Positions 1 through 8,028 of a stretch of 64,000 bases of DNA are shown one piece after another. Below the pieces are notes generated by a model that worked only from the letters and a program-made list of their open reading frames with translations, ran no database searches and was not told the origin of the DNA. Numbering within the stretch: position 1 is the stretch's first letter; the number at the start of each line of letters is the position of its first letter. The position numbers were made by a program, and so were the translations under genes. The stretch is from an uncultured Latescibacterota bacterium (GTDB taxonomy: Bacteria; Latescibacterota; UBA2968; UBA8231): contig OX638377.1 in NCBI GenBank assembly GCA_951813615.1, positions 5,677,739 through 5,741,738 on the forward strand, read 5' to 3'.

Positions 1-164
1 AGTCCCTTTACCCATTAGCGTAGAAACCGTCTAGTCGCTTTGCTCTATTTTTACCAACAGCGAAGGTCGTATTCTGCCTCCACTATCGGCCTCGCCCTGC
101 GACGGGAGAGACCTGCTGTAAAGCCGACATGGTCAGGGCTTATCCTGTGAACAAGGAGCATGAG
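1..164. other. Leading intergenic stretch, no gene seen
   Basis: No reading frame with family-like sequence is visible before the secreted protein that starts at 165. The last bases (153-158, AAGGAG) form the Shine-Dalgarno of that gene. No convincing -35/-10 pair was recognised. Confidence 0.5.
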
Positions 165-902
165 ATGAAACGCACGATAATAACTGCTTTGACGATGCTA
201 ATGGCGCTGGCGTCTGGCCTTTGGGCCAATTTTGACCCTTACCAAGTAATGCCGCGATTGTTCTATCAGCCTGATGGTACTGAAATTGAGGCATGGAGAG
301 AGGGGTGGCATCGTGATTGGTACGCAGACGGCTATGTCTTCGTTTTGGGGGACGACGGCTGGTATTACTACGCGGAACTGGACGCCCGTGGCGACTATGT
401 GGCGTCGCCTTATAAAGTGCGCGTGGACGACCCGGTGGAGATAGGCATTCCCCTGAACCTACAGCGGAGTGCCGTCCGTCAAGCCGAAAAAGACGCGGAG
501 TTTCTAATAACAGAACCCGTCATCGCTAGCCAGCCTGATGGAACTGAGTTTCATGCTTACTCGGGTATCCGATTGCCAAGTAGGCCTCACCTTGGTGGCG
601 GGGATTTATGCTGCTCCCCTGGGGACGGCTATGTCATCGCCATAGTAACAGACGATGTATATGAGAGTCCCCTCATAAACTACAACGGCGGCGACCCCTT
701 TTGGGATTTTGTGTATGACGAAGAGAGTGGCTGGTATTACTACGCGGTCCCGGACAACCGCGGCGATTATTTGGCATCGCCTTACAAGGTCGGCATTGAT
801 GACCCGCCCGGGTACAACCCGGCGGTAACCCCAAGTCGGTCTGCGCCGACGGCAGTCCAACAACGCTCTTGGGGTGCCGTGAAACACCTCTTTCACAAGT
901 GA
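165..902 (+). CDS. Small secreted protein with two M6-protease-prodomain-like repeats
   Basis: A 245-aa exported protein of unknown function. The ATG at 165 is preferred over 129 because AAGGAG lies 6 bases upstream and the product then begins with a classical signal peptide (basic MKR, hydrophobic stretch, cleavage near Ala21). The mature protein contains two copies of a motif that reads QPDGTE ... DGYV ... GWYYYA ... RGDY-ASPYKV--DDP, the first at about residues 36-90 and the second at about 120-220 with an insertion in its middle. This pattern resembles the short N-terminal domain found before M6-family metalloproteases in several environmental bacteria, but no protease domain or zinc motif follows. 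The resemblance is recalled family knowledge and the function is unknown. The gene stands alone, with a degenerate copy of its 5' end just downstream (920-1018). Confidence 0.7.
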   Translation: MKRTIITALTMLMALASGLWANFDPYQVMPRLFYQPDGTEIEAWREGWHRDWYADGYVFVLGDDGWYYYAELDARGDYVASPYKVRVDDPVEIGIPLNLQRSAVRQAEKDAEFLITEPVIASQPDGTEFHAYSGIRLPSRPHLGGGDLCCSPGDGYVIAIVTDDVYESPLINYNGGDPFWDFVYDEESGWYYYAVPDNRGDYLASPYKVGIDDPPGYNPAVTPSRSAPTAVQQRSWGAVKHLFHK

Positions 903-919
903 ACAGATAGGAGCACCCG

Positions 920-1018
920 TTGAGAATCTACCTTGCTGCTTTGACGATGCTAATCGTTGGCGATATAAAGGAACAGATGAGACCGTATAGAAGAGTAATT
1001 CCAATTAGGCGTGGATGA
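920..1018 (+). pseudogene. Truncated duplicate of the signal-peptide region of the preceding gene
   Basis: A 32-codon frame starting at TTG 920, with GGAG at 910-913 upstream, encodes a basic N-terminus followed by AALTMLIVG and then unrelated charged sequence. The 17-base string gctttgacgatgctaat at about 940-956 also occurs in the signal peptide of the gene at 165 (about 185-201). It looks like a remnant of a tandem duplicate cut off within the signal peptide. It could instead be a chance small ORF with a partial duplication. No function is proposed. Confidence 0.35.
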
Positions 1019-1020
1019 TT

Positions 1021-3315
1021 TCAGTAGGCCACGGAAACAATCCGGCTGACCTGATCGGTGCGGGCGTCTCCGCTGATTTCGACGCGCAGGACGTAGTTTC
1101 CCGGTGCCACCAGACCGCCAGTGTGGTCGCGTCCGTCCCATGCCAAGGCCACTCGTCCGGCCACCTGCTCTTCTTCGCTCAAAAGATGCACCCGCCGCCC
1201 TGTCAGGTCGAAAATAGCCACTCGCACGGTGCGCGGGTCTAGCACTTTGAGCAGGTTGAATTCGAGGACGAACCGGTCGCCGACGCCGTCGCCGTTGGGA
1301 GTTAGCAACTGGGTTGAAATTGTCAGGTCGTCGAGCAGACTGGGGTCTGCGGGCAGGGCTACGGACACTGTCTCGCTCGCCACAGCTTCGCTGGCATCCC
1401 CCGCGTCAACCTGTTGTACCTGACCCTCCAGATTGCTGTTGAAGAGCAACGCGTCAAAACGAGTTTGGTTGAGGTAGAGCGTACTCTCGAAATCGATCTC
1501 CAAAAGCCCCGAGCGCCGCACGGCGTGGTCGAGGACGAGCAGGGTGCCGTCGGCCCGCTCCTCGATTTGGACCTCGGTTTCTTCCCCGTTGATGCGCAAG
1601 GCCCTAAAGCGCACGGTGGCCGACGAACTCAGCAGGATTTGGTCGAATCCCCGGTTGGCCGAAGTCGTGGTAGAGCGAAGGAAATAGGTGAAATTTTGCG
1701 GTGCTCCCGGCTCGACCTGGGGCGGGTAGATTTCTGCCAGCGTCTGTTGCACCAGCGGCGGGTGGAAGTGCAAGGTCAGCGTTTCCAGTGCTGGGGCGCT
1801 AAATGGATCTTCGCTCAGAAGCTGCACCTCGATTTGGGCGAACTGCCGCGGTCCCGGCGACAAAAACCCCTGGCCGGAAACCTCGTAGGCCTGACTCCAG
1901 TTACTCCAGTCCGAGCCTATTGTGCGCACGGTGTCGATCCGTCCGCGAAAAGAGGGAATGAGCTTGTCGTATTTCCTTGCGGAGACTTCCTTGCCGTTCT
2001 TGTCGTGGAAAAAGTACTCTTCGTCGAGCAGATTGCCGGTGCGGCTGCGAATTTCTAGGCGAGTATTGGGCGGTACTAAGGCTCGCCAGTCGAGTGCCGA
2101 GATCGTCTTTTTTCCGCCCAAGTCGAAAATCGGCGAGAGCGCTGTCAAGGCGGCGGGAAATCCTTCGCCAAAGACTTGGAACTCCGCGGTCGTGCCCGAG
2201 AGTGCGCCGGAGGTCATGCCAAAGAGAAGCCGGACGTAGCGCAACTTCGTCGAGGGAAAGCGCTCCTCAAAGTGGACGATATCGCGCCGGTTGCGCAGCG
2301 ATTCGGGCAGTTCCCCCAGCGAGACCCAGCGCAGTGAGCCGTCCGGTGCCAGCGAGCCGTCCGACCCCGACATCTTGTACCACAGGTAATTGATGGACCC
2401 AAAGCGGGTGCGAGCCCGCTCGCCGGTCGTCGGCAGCCCGGTGAAATCCCCCAACAACCGCACTCGGTCCACCCAAAAGAGCACACCCAAGTCGAGGATG
2501 AAGAGCCCCATCGGCGTCACCCCGCGTCCCTCCTTGCGACCCCAGTACGAGGTAATGTCCCCGTCAATTAGGTTGCGGCTGATCAAGGGATTCTCGTAGC
2601 GCTCGTCCCGGCCCGAGCCGACTAGGCTATGCACGTCGATCTGACCGCCGCGTTCTCGCGCACCCAGGGACAGATTGTCGCCCACGCTCTCTACCGACAA
2701 CTCGCTGAGCTGGGTACCAAGCGTCTTCTTGTCGGCTTGGATGCGAATGTGCTGCAGGGGTTTGAGGCCAAAGTCGATCTCGATGACTCGGTCTTGGTTA
2801 AAGCTGTACAGGCGGCGCTTGTTGTAGCGCAGGGTCCCTTCGATGGCCACACCGGCGTTGGTGAAGAAAGGCTCGCCGTCGGAAGTGAAGACCTTGAAGA
2901 ATTCGAGCGGCTCGCCGGCCTCGGCAAAATGCAGGCGGATTGTGCGCGCCGAGACCACCCGGCCTAGATCGACCTCTATCCACCAATCCTCCAGCGGCGC
3001 TTCTGCGGCAGGCACCCAAGCCGTCTCCACATCTCCGTCTATCAGCAGGGCTGCACGATTCAGCGCTGTGCCCGCGGCGCGGATGCCGCCGCCAAACGTC
3101 GCGGCGTTTTGCACCGCGTCGATATTCTGGCGCACGAACGCGGGTTTGAGCACGCCGTCGGCGACATCGACCGCGTCGCCGGGCAGCGTCCACTCGCTCC
3201 AGCCGCCCGGTCCGCCGAGGCGCAGTTCCTCGGCTCCGAGGGCTTGGGCGGCGAGCAGGAGCGCGCCTAGTATCGACAAGTACGTGCGGATTTTTGTCGC
3301 TAAATGATCGCACAT
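1021..3315 (-). CDS. Large secreted surface protein, discoidin-like plus FlgD-like domains (paralogue A)
   Basis: A 764-aa exported protein. Residues 1-27 form a signal peptide ending LGA-EE. Residues about 60-210 contain a galactose-binding/discoidin-like region with the signatures LIDGDVETAW and DWWIEVDLG. A second such region follows around 230-320 (LIDGDITSYWG, LFILDLG). The central part has a conserved block with DKNGKEV, SFRGRI, a WSNWS turn and SPGPRQF, then a segment with FTYFLRS. The last 95 residues (about 670-764) are a FlgD-Ig/gliding-type carboxyl domain with LLTPNGDGVGDRF, IFDLTGRRV and WDGRD. Three paralogues sit in this window (31036-33342, 43343-46438, 46446-49151). Carbohydrate or surface binding is an inference from the discoidin-like signatures. 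A low-complexity-free single ORF with no catalytic motif seen. Confidence 0.75.
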   Translation of the reverse strand: MCDHLATKIRTYLSILGALLLAAQALGAEELRLGGPGGWSEWTLPGDAVDVADGVLKPAFVRQNIDAVQNAATFGGGIRAAGTALNRAALLIDGDVETAWVPAAEAPLEDWWIEVDLGRVVSARTIRLHFAEAGEPLEFFKVFTSDGEPFFTNAGVAIEGTLRYNKRRLYSFNQDRVIEIDFGLKPLQHIRIQADKKTLGTQLSELSVESVGDNLSLGARERGGQIDVHSLVGSGRDERYENPLISRNLIDGDITSYWGRKEGRGVTPMGLFILDLGVLFWVDRVRLLGDFTGLPTTGERARTRFGSINYLWYKMSGSDGSLAPDGSLRWVSLGELPESLRNRRDIVHFEERFPSTKLRYVRLLFGMTSGALSGTTAEFQVFGEGFPAALTALSPIFDLGGKKTISALDWRALVPPNTRLEIRSRTGNLLDEEYFFHDKNGKEVSARKYDKLIPSFRGRIDTVRTIGSDWSNWSQAYEVSGQGFLSPGPRQFAQIEVQLLSEDPFSAPALETLTLHFHPPLVQQTLAEIYPPQVEPGAPQNFTYFLRSTTTSANRGFDQILLSSSATVRFRALRINGEETEVQIEERADGTLLVLDHAVRRSGLLEIDFESTLYLNQTRFDALLFNSNLEGQVQQVDAGDASEAVASETVSVALPADPSLLDDLTISTQLLTPNGDGVGDRFVLEFNLLKVLDPRTVRVAIFDLTGRRVHLLSEEEQVAGRVALAWDGRDHTGGLVAPGNYVLRVEISGDARTDQVSRIVSVAY

Positions 3316-3350
3316 TCCATTGAACCTACCTATCCAGCCTCGCCGGTGGG

Positions 3351-3412
3351 AGATTCTTCGACTCCGCTGCGCGGAGTTTATCTTGAGCGAAGCCGAAAGG
3401 CTCAGAATGACA
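3351..3412. repeat. Dispersed palindromic repeat, copy 1
   Basis: In the 159-base gap between the surface protein and the mannonate dehydratase gene. ATTCT (3353-3357) pairs with AGAAT (3404-3408), and inside it ACTCCGC (3361-3367) pairs perfectly with GCGGAGT (3371-3377). The ending ctcagaatgacag resembles the ctcagcatgaca of the copy at 4524. It looks like a REP-type intergenic element; it could also act as a transcription terminator between the two genes. Confidence 0.5.
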
Positions 3413-3474
3413 GAGCAATACCACAGAACATAGCTTTACCGCCTACCTGTTTTTAACGGCTATAGCAGCAGGCT

Positions 3475-4452
3475 TTAACTCGCGTACACGGCCTCGCGCA
3501 GTCCTTTGATATAGCCGATGGCGAACAAGCGCCCGATTGATGAATAGCCCGGCTGGTCGTTGCGGTCGCCCTCCATCGTCGGCACGTGGTCGGGGCGCAG
3601 AACGCCCTCGAAGCCGATGTCGCGGTAGGCTTCCATGCAGGCGCGCATGTCGGTTTTGCCTTCGTCGTGGAAGGTCTCGACGAATTTTTCGGGCGTGCCG
3701 CGCACATCGCGGAAGTGGACGAAGTAGATGCGGTCGCCAAAGTGGCGGATGACCTCGGGCAAATCGTCGGTCATCAGGGTGAAGTTGCCTTGACACAGGC
3801 AGATGCCATTGGCCGGGCTGGGCACTAGGTCGATGAGCTTTTGGTAATTTTCGATGCTGCGCATGATTCGACCCATGCCGCGCAGGGGCGACAGCGGCGG
3901 GTCGTCGGGGTGCATGGCGAGTTTGACGCCCGCTTCCTCGGCGACCGGCACGACCTTTTCGAGGAAGTACTTAAGGTTGTCCCAAAGCTGCTCTTCGGTG
4001 ACGACGCCAGCATCGGTCAGCGGCGCGTTTTGCATCAGCTCGTTGTCAAAGCCGGTGACCATGGCGCCGCCGCGTCCGGGTGCCGCCATTGAGGTGCGGG
4101 TCCAGTTGAGCACGGGCATCCACTCCGGGCACCAGACCGGAATGCCGACCTTGCCCATGTTGCGAATCAGCTCGCAGGCGTATTCGATCTCTTCGTCGCG
4201 GTCGGACAGGCCGAGCTTGGCCTTGTTGAGCGGCGGGCGGGCCTCGATGACGTCGAGGGAGAAGCCGCCGTCGTTAAACGCGGTTTTCATCCGCACGAGG
4301 TTGGTGAAGCTCCAGGGCCGTTGGTCGGGGTGGATGTCGGCGGGGTCGCCTTGGGTGGAGAAGCCGCCGACCACGTGGTCAACGCCGCATTGTTTGACCA
4401 TCCGCCACAGCGGCGTGGGGTGATCGGGCAAGACTTCGGCAATTTTGATCAT
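3475..4452 (-). CDS. uxuA: Mannonate dehydratase (UxuA family)
   Basis: Predicted to dehydrate D-mannonate to 2-keto-3-deoxygluconate in hexuronate catabolism. The 325-aa TIM-barrel protein begins MIKIAEVLPDHPTPLW and carries family segments LAMHPDDPP (about 180), ICLCQGN (about 218), IYFVHFRDV (about 243) and VLRPDHVP (about 285), the His/Asp/Cys-rich strands that bind the divalent metal. It is shorter than the E. coli enzyme (about 394 aa) and resembles the shorter type found in environmental bacteria. AAGGA lies 5 bases before the ATG. It is the last gene of a leftward run with a Nudix hydrolase, an amidohydrolase and a PfkB kinase, which supports a sugar-acid role. Another hydroxy-acid dehydratase of the same fold cannot be excluded. 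Confidence 0.8.
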   Translation of the reverse strand: MIKIAEVLPDHPTPLWRMVKQCGVDHVVGGFSTQGDPADIHPDQRPWSFTNLVRMKTAFNDGGFSLDVIEARPPLNKAKLGLSDRDEEIEYACELIRNMGKVGIPVWCPEWMPVLNWTRTSMAAPGRGGAMVTGFDNELMQNAPLTDAGVVTEEQLWDNLKYFLEKVVPVAEEAGVKLAMHPDDPPLSPLRGMGRIMRSIENYQKLIDLVPSPANGICLCQGNFTLMTDDLPEVIRHFGDRIYFVHFRDVRGTPEKFVETFHDEGKTDMRACMEAYRDIGFEGVLRPDHVPTMEGDRNDQPGYSSIGRLFAIGYIKGLREAVYAS

Positions 4453-4523
4453 GTCGTTCCTTTTCTTGACGAGGTGAAGGTTGGGACGAGTAATTGATGT
4501 TACGCACGGACTCCTTGGGTGTG

Positions 4524-4551
4524 TGATGCTTCGCTTCGCTCAGCATGACAA
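4524..4551. repeat. Dispersed palindromic repeat, copy 2
   Basis: Between the mannonate dehydratase and Nudix genes. ATGCT (4526-4530) pairs with AGCAT (4542-4546) around a short tcgcttcgctc core and is followed by gacaagg, as in copies 1 and 3. Nothing else is recognisable in the rest of this 138-base gap. Confidence 0.45.
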
Positions 4552-4590
4552 GGAAATATTTGCTGTTAGGCGCAGTGCGGTCAACATGGT

Positions 4591-5088
4591 TCAGCGAATA
4601 AACGGATACACTAGGCCGGTCAGGGCGTCCGCGATGCGGATGCGGTGCGAGAGCAAGGTTTGTTCAGGCAGGGCATCGGCGGCAAAATAGCCGATGTTGG
4701 TGCTTTCAGAGGAGAGCTGCAATGCGCCGGCGACGGGTTCGCAGATAAAGACGTGGGTGACGTAGTGGATGACGGTGCCGTTGGGATAGCGCATGAAGGG
4801 GTAGCTCTCCGGCTCGGAGTAAATCCCAATCAGCCGCTCGACGCGCACCTCTAAGCCCGTTTCCTCATACACTTCGCGCACCACGCTCTGCTCGACGGAT
4901 TCGCCGAGTTCGACTTGGCCGCCGGGCAGGCCCCAAAAGCCGTTGTCCGCGCGCTGTTGCAGCAGGATTTTGCCGGTCTTGTCGCGGATAAAGCCATTGG
5001 CCGCCACGCCGAGCCGGTCGGGCATTTTCTTCAGCGGCGCGCCCGTGCTGTCGCGCCATTGGGTATAGTCGAATTCTTCTGCGTTCAT
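4591..5088 (-). CDS. Nudix hydrolase
   Basis: A 165-aa Nudix-fold protein, predicted to hydrolyse a nucleoside diphosphate linked to another moiety using Mg2+. The Nudix box is complete at about residues 62-84: GGQVELGESVEQ then REVYEETGLEV, matching GX5EX7REUXEEXGU. The start at 5088 is chosen because the longer frame runs back into the amidohydrolase gene, which ends at 5094; the ATG at 5088 leaves a 5-base gap. The substrate cannot be told from the sequence. The domain begins about 30 residues in, after MNAEEFDYTQW, an N-terminal style seen in ADP-ribose/NDP-sugar type enzymes. It probably belongs to the same transcript as its neighbours. Confidence 0.8.
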   Translation of the reverse strand: MNAEEFDYTQWRDSTGAPLKKMPDRLGVAANGFIRDKTGKILLQQRADNGFWGLPGGQVELGESVEQSVVREVYEETGLEVRVERLIGIYSEPESYPFMRYPNGTVIHYVTHVFICEPVAGALQLSSESTNIGYFAADALPEQTLLSHRIRIADALTGLVYPFIR

Positions 5089-5093
5089 GGCTA

Positions 5094-6032
5094 TTACGCA
5101 AGCGGCCCATAGGCGCTGATAGCCGAGTCGTGGAAGAGTGCCCGGCGCTCGTCGTCTGAAAAGTCGGCGCTCCACTCGAGGAACTTGGCGTAGAGATAGC
5201 CGATGCTAATGCCCCGCAGTTTATCGACGGGATAGTTGCTGGCAAACATGCAGCGGCTAGAGCCAAAACGTTCGATTAGCTCTTGGACGACTGCGGCGAT
5301 TTTGGCCTCTTTGGCCTCATCCTCGTGGAAGGCGTCCCGCGCAAACCACGCCATAGACAGCTTCATATAGACATTGGGCAATGCGGCCAGTGCGGCCATG
5401 CCTTCGCGCCAGAGATCCTCGTGCGCTTGGTCCTCGCTGTCGTGGAGGAAGCCGAGATGGTTGGTGACGACGCGGAGGTTGGGGAAATCGCGGAACACTG
5501 CGACCGCGTCGGCCACTTGGTGGGGATTGCAGGAGAGGTCGAAGGCGAGGTTGTGGCGTTCTAGGAGGGCTAAGCCCTCGCGAAAGCGGTCGCTTTGCAA
5601 GACGCCGTCTTCTATCTGCGGCCAAGTCAGGTCGGGATTGGCGGGATGGTGATTGAGGATCATGCGCACGCCGCATAGACGGCCGCCAGCGGCCGCTAGG
5701 TGTTGTTCGATAGTGCGCCCGGCTGCGGCGATGTCGCGTTCCAGATGCACGTACGCGACAATGCCAAAGGGCTGTTCGGTCGGTTCAAGCTGGTCGCGGA
5801 CCCAGCGGGTTTCTTCTACAGTATCGATGGGGACGCCGTTAGGTACTTGGCCGACGACGGTTTCGACGTGGACGCCGCTGACCCGCTGCAACTCAGGGGG
5901 CAGTTCGCTCATGTCTTGGGCGTAGTCGGCGGCTCGGTACGCTGGCATGACATCGCCGAGGTTGGGATTGGGACGCTCGGCTAGGTCCCAGAGGTGGAAG
6001 TGAGGGTCGCACAGGGGAATGGGAGTCTGCAT
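5094..6032 (-). CDS. Amidohydrolase family 2 (lactonase-like TIM barrel)
   Basis: A 312-aa metal-dependent hydrolase of the amidohydrolase-2 superfamily. The N-terminal strand PLCDPHFHLWDL carries the HxH-type metal site. Later strands show GVRMILNHH (about 120), LAFDLSCNP (about 165), VVTNHLGF (about 188) and a C-terminal CMFASNYPVD (about 255), where the Asp would be the last metal ligand. The ATG at 6032 is chosen because the family N-terminus begins there; 21 extra upstream codons look non-coding. Related enzymes act as L-fuconolactonases or dicarboxylate lactonases, and the neighbouring kinase and mannonate dehydratase fit a lactone step in sugar-acid breakdown. The exact substrate is inference. 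Confidence 0.75.
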   Translation of the reverse strand: MQTPIPLCDPHFHLWDLAERPNPNLGDVMPAYRAADYAQDMSELPPELQRVSGVHVETVVGQVPNGVPIDTVEETRWVRDQLEPTEQPFGIVAYVHLERDIAAAGRTIEQHLAAAGGRLCGVRMILNHHPANPDLTWPQIEDGVLQSDRFREGLALLERHNLAFDLSCNPHQVADAVAVFRDFPNLRVVTNHLGFLHDSEDQAHEDLWREGMAALAALPNVYMKLSMAWFARDAFHEDEAKEAKIAAVVQELIERFGSSRCMFASNYPVDKLRGISIGYLYAKFLEWSADFSDDERRALFHDSAISAYGPLA

Positions 6033-6059
6033 GGGGAAAAGCCTTTCGGTGATGTGTAG

Positions 6060-6080
6060 GGGCGACTCTTGTAGTCGCCC
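6060..6080. repeat. Short perfect hairpin in the amidohydrolase leader
   Basis: GGGCGACT (6060-6067) and AGTCGCCC (6073-6080) form a perfect 8-bp stem with a 5-base loop, in the 55 bases between the pfkB stop and the amidohydrolase start. There is no T-run, so it is more likely a dispersed repeat or mRNA processing structure than a terminator. Confidence 0.45.
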
Positions 6081-6087
6081 GTTGTCT

Positions 6088-6945
6088 CTAAGCAAACGCC
6101 GCCTTCACGGCTTCGGGCAGCGGGCAATGGGCACCCGGGTGCTGCACTGCGCTGGCACCGGCGGCGCACGCTAGGTCTAGGGCTTGTTGCGGGTCGGTGC
6201 CGAGCAGGGCGCTGGCGGCCAGAACCCCGCTAAAGGCGTCGCCAGCCCCGACCGCATCGACAACGGACACGGGCGCGGGTCGTGCGGCGAACGAGGCCCC
6301 CGGAATGTGGAGTTGAGCACCGTCGCCGCCAAAGGTAATCGCCAGGCAATCCAGCGCGTAGCGGGAGATTAAGTCGTCGGGTGCGGCGACCTCGGCAATG
6401 TCTCGCACGGCCTCCCATTCCTCGTCGTTGAGCTTGACCATGGTCGCCGCTTCGAGGCCAAAGAGCACGGTCTGCGGCGTATAGCAGTCCTTGCGCAGAT
6501 TGACGTCGAAAAGCCGATGCCGGGGGTTGGCGGCCAGCAGGTGTTCTAGTCCCGGACGATTGGCCGGACTGCGCTGCGCGGCCGTGCCGTAGTAGATCAG
6601 GTCGGGGGGCCGGTCTAACGTTGGTTTAGTTTCGATGTAGTCCCAAGCTACGCCGGCGCGGATGGTGTAGGAGGGCTGCCCATCGTCGAGCAATACATCG
6701 ACTGTGCCCGTAGGCTCGGGCCGGTCGGCGACCCATTGCTGATCGATGTCGGCGCGCCGGAGAAAGCCCCGCGCCTGTTGCCCCAGTTCGTCCCGCCCCA
6801 CGGCGCTGACCATGGCCACGGGAAAGCCAAGTTGGCGCAGATTCCAGGCGAAGTTCAGGGAAGCACCTCCCAAGCAGGTGCGGTCGGGGAAGCAGTCGTA
6901 GAGGATCTCGCCGAAGACGATGGAAGTGAAGTTCGCTTTGTCCAT
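6088..6945 (-). CDS. PfkB-family carbohydrate kinase (fructokinase-like)
   Basis: A 285-aa ribokinase-family sugar kinase that would transfer phosphate from ATP to a sugar or sugar acid. The N-terminal signature region reads GEILYDCFP then GGASLNFAWNL (about residues 12-36), the usual sugar-binding GG motif. The C-terminal PfkB signature DAVGAGDAFSGVL (about 231-243) contains the catalytic Asp and anion hole. The sequence from TGTVDV to YTIRAGVAWD resembles bacterial fructokinases. The gene lies 8 bases after the C39-like peptidase gene and is probably co-transcribed. No clear Shine-Dalgarno precedes the ATG. Substrate assignment to fructose or 2-keto-3-deoxygluconate is open; KDG kinase would complete the pathway from the nearby mannonate dehydratase. 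Confidence 0.8.
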   Translation of the reverse strand: MDKANFTSIVFGEILYDCFPDRTCLGGASLNFAWNLRQLGFPVAMVSAVGRDELGQQARGFLRRADIDQQWVADRPEPTGTVDVLLDDGQPSYTIRAGVAWDYIETKPTLDRPPDLIYYGTAAQRSPANRPGLEHLLAANPRHRLFDVNLRKDCYTPQTVLFGLEAATMVKLNDEEWEAVRDIAEVAAPDDLISRYALDCLAITFGGDGAQLHIPGASFAARPAPVSVVDAVGAGDAFSGVLAASALLGTDPQQALDLACAAGASAVQHPGAHCPLPEAVKAAFA

Positions 6946-6953
6946 AGTGCTTG

Positions 6954-7922
6954 TTACAACGGCGGAAAGAGCACGTAGCCCACGGCGCTGCGCTCCAACC
7001 AGATTTTGCAGAATTCCACGAGGTCGTACGCTCGTGCGACCTCGTCGTTCGCGGCTGGATCGTTGACCAGTACGGTATCTCCCGCGCAGCCCCGGATGAC
7101 GAGCAAGTGCCCAGACGTCCGCTCAATGGCCGCTCGACTTAATTCGCCCTCCTCGTAGCGCACGGAGGCAACAATGGGAAAACCTGCGTCGAGGAGCGTG
7201 TGCGCCGCCTCCCAAGAGGGAAAGTGCAATAGATAGCCCAAGAGTCCCCTGCGAGCAGCCGCGTGGATATTAGCCGGCCACACGCCGTATAGCCCGCTGG
7301 GCTGGTGGCGCGCCTCAGCAATCACGTCGTAGATGTCCGCGCTATGGCCGTAGTACGCGAGGAGCATGGCGACGCTGGTCGGCGAGCAGACGTGGGGAGC
7401 TAACTCGGGTCGCAGAACCATCTGGCTTTGCGACGGTACGGCGAGGGCCGTATCTCGGCTGGCGAGGGTCGGAGCGGGCACTGCGCCTTTGCGGCGCACC
7501 GAGACCGAGAGCAAGGCTGGGGCCGTGGGAGCGACGTCTTGGACGCGCAGGTGTAGGGTGGCTGCTTGCAAGGGGCTGCGGATACGCAGGAGGTCGATTT
7601 CCGCTGCGACCGCTTCGTTTGTCTCGCCCGCCTCGGCCTCAACAAACGAGCCGACTGGGTCGAGGACGGCCCGACTGCTGTGGCCAGCTTTGGTTTCGCA
7701 TTCTATCGCGAACTGATAGCCCCACGCGCCGCCGTGGACAACCGAGAGGCACGGCAGGATTTCTAGCACGCCTTCTAGCGCTGAGGGAGGCAAGTCAAAC
7801 GAGAACTCGTTGCCATGCCATACCAACGGCTCGATCTGATTTGGCCGAATGGACGGCGGTACGGCGCGTTGCAGCGCGGCCTCGTCTAGTCCTTGGGCAA
7901 ACAATAGAAGTGCGTTGCTCAT
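6954..7922 (-). CDS. C39-like papain-fold cysteine peptidase
   Basis: A 322-aa protein whose C-terminal half (about residues 170-322) matches the Peptidase_C39_2 fold. The catalytic Cys is in HVCSPTSVAMLLAYYG (about 178-193), the His in SGHLLVIRG (about 277-285) and the Asp in VLVNDPAAN (about 290-298). The N-terminal half is beta-rich and unrecognised. No signal peptide is visible, so it appears cytoplasmic. It sits between an IS insertion and a sugar kinase, in line with a catabolic operon, possibly cleaving an amide or peptide linked to the substrate; that is inference. The IS110-family element ends only 12-20 bases upstream of its ATG, and no Shine-Dalgarno is visible, so its native leader may have been displaced. 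Confidence 0.75.
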   Translation of the reverse strand: MSNALLLFAQGLDEAALQRAVPPSIRPNQIEPLVWHGNEFSFDLPPSALEGVLEILPCLSVVHGGAWGYQFAIECETKAGHSSRAVLDPVGSFVEAEAGETNEAVAAEIDLLRIRSPLQAATLHLRVQDVAPTAPALLSVSVRRKGAVPAPTLASRDTALAVPSQSQMVLRPELAPHVCSPTSVAMLLAYYGHSADIYDVIAEARHQPSGLYGVWPANIHAAARRGLLGYLLHFPSWEAAHTLLDAGFPIVASVRYEEGELSRAAIERTSGHLLVIRGCAGDTVLVNDPAANDEVARAYDLVEFCKIWLERSAVGYVLFPPL

Positions 7923-7988
7923 TAGGTTCGTTTGGGAAGAACTAAGTACACGACAGTAATCCAGTGGACGTTAGGCATGGGAGCGCTG

Positions 7989-8024
7989 AGATGCTTCGAC
8001 TTCGCTTTGCTCCGCTCAGCATCT
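7989..8024. repeat. Dispersed palindromic repeat, copy 3, inside the IS left end
   Basis: AGATGCT (7989-7995) pairs with AGCATCT (8018-8024) around a tcgacttcgctttgctccgctc core, resembling the copies at 3351 and 4524. It lies within the non-coding left end of the IS, so it may be part of the element's own structured RNA rather than a host repeat. Confidence 0.4.
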
Positions 8025-8028
8025 TGTA

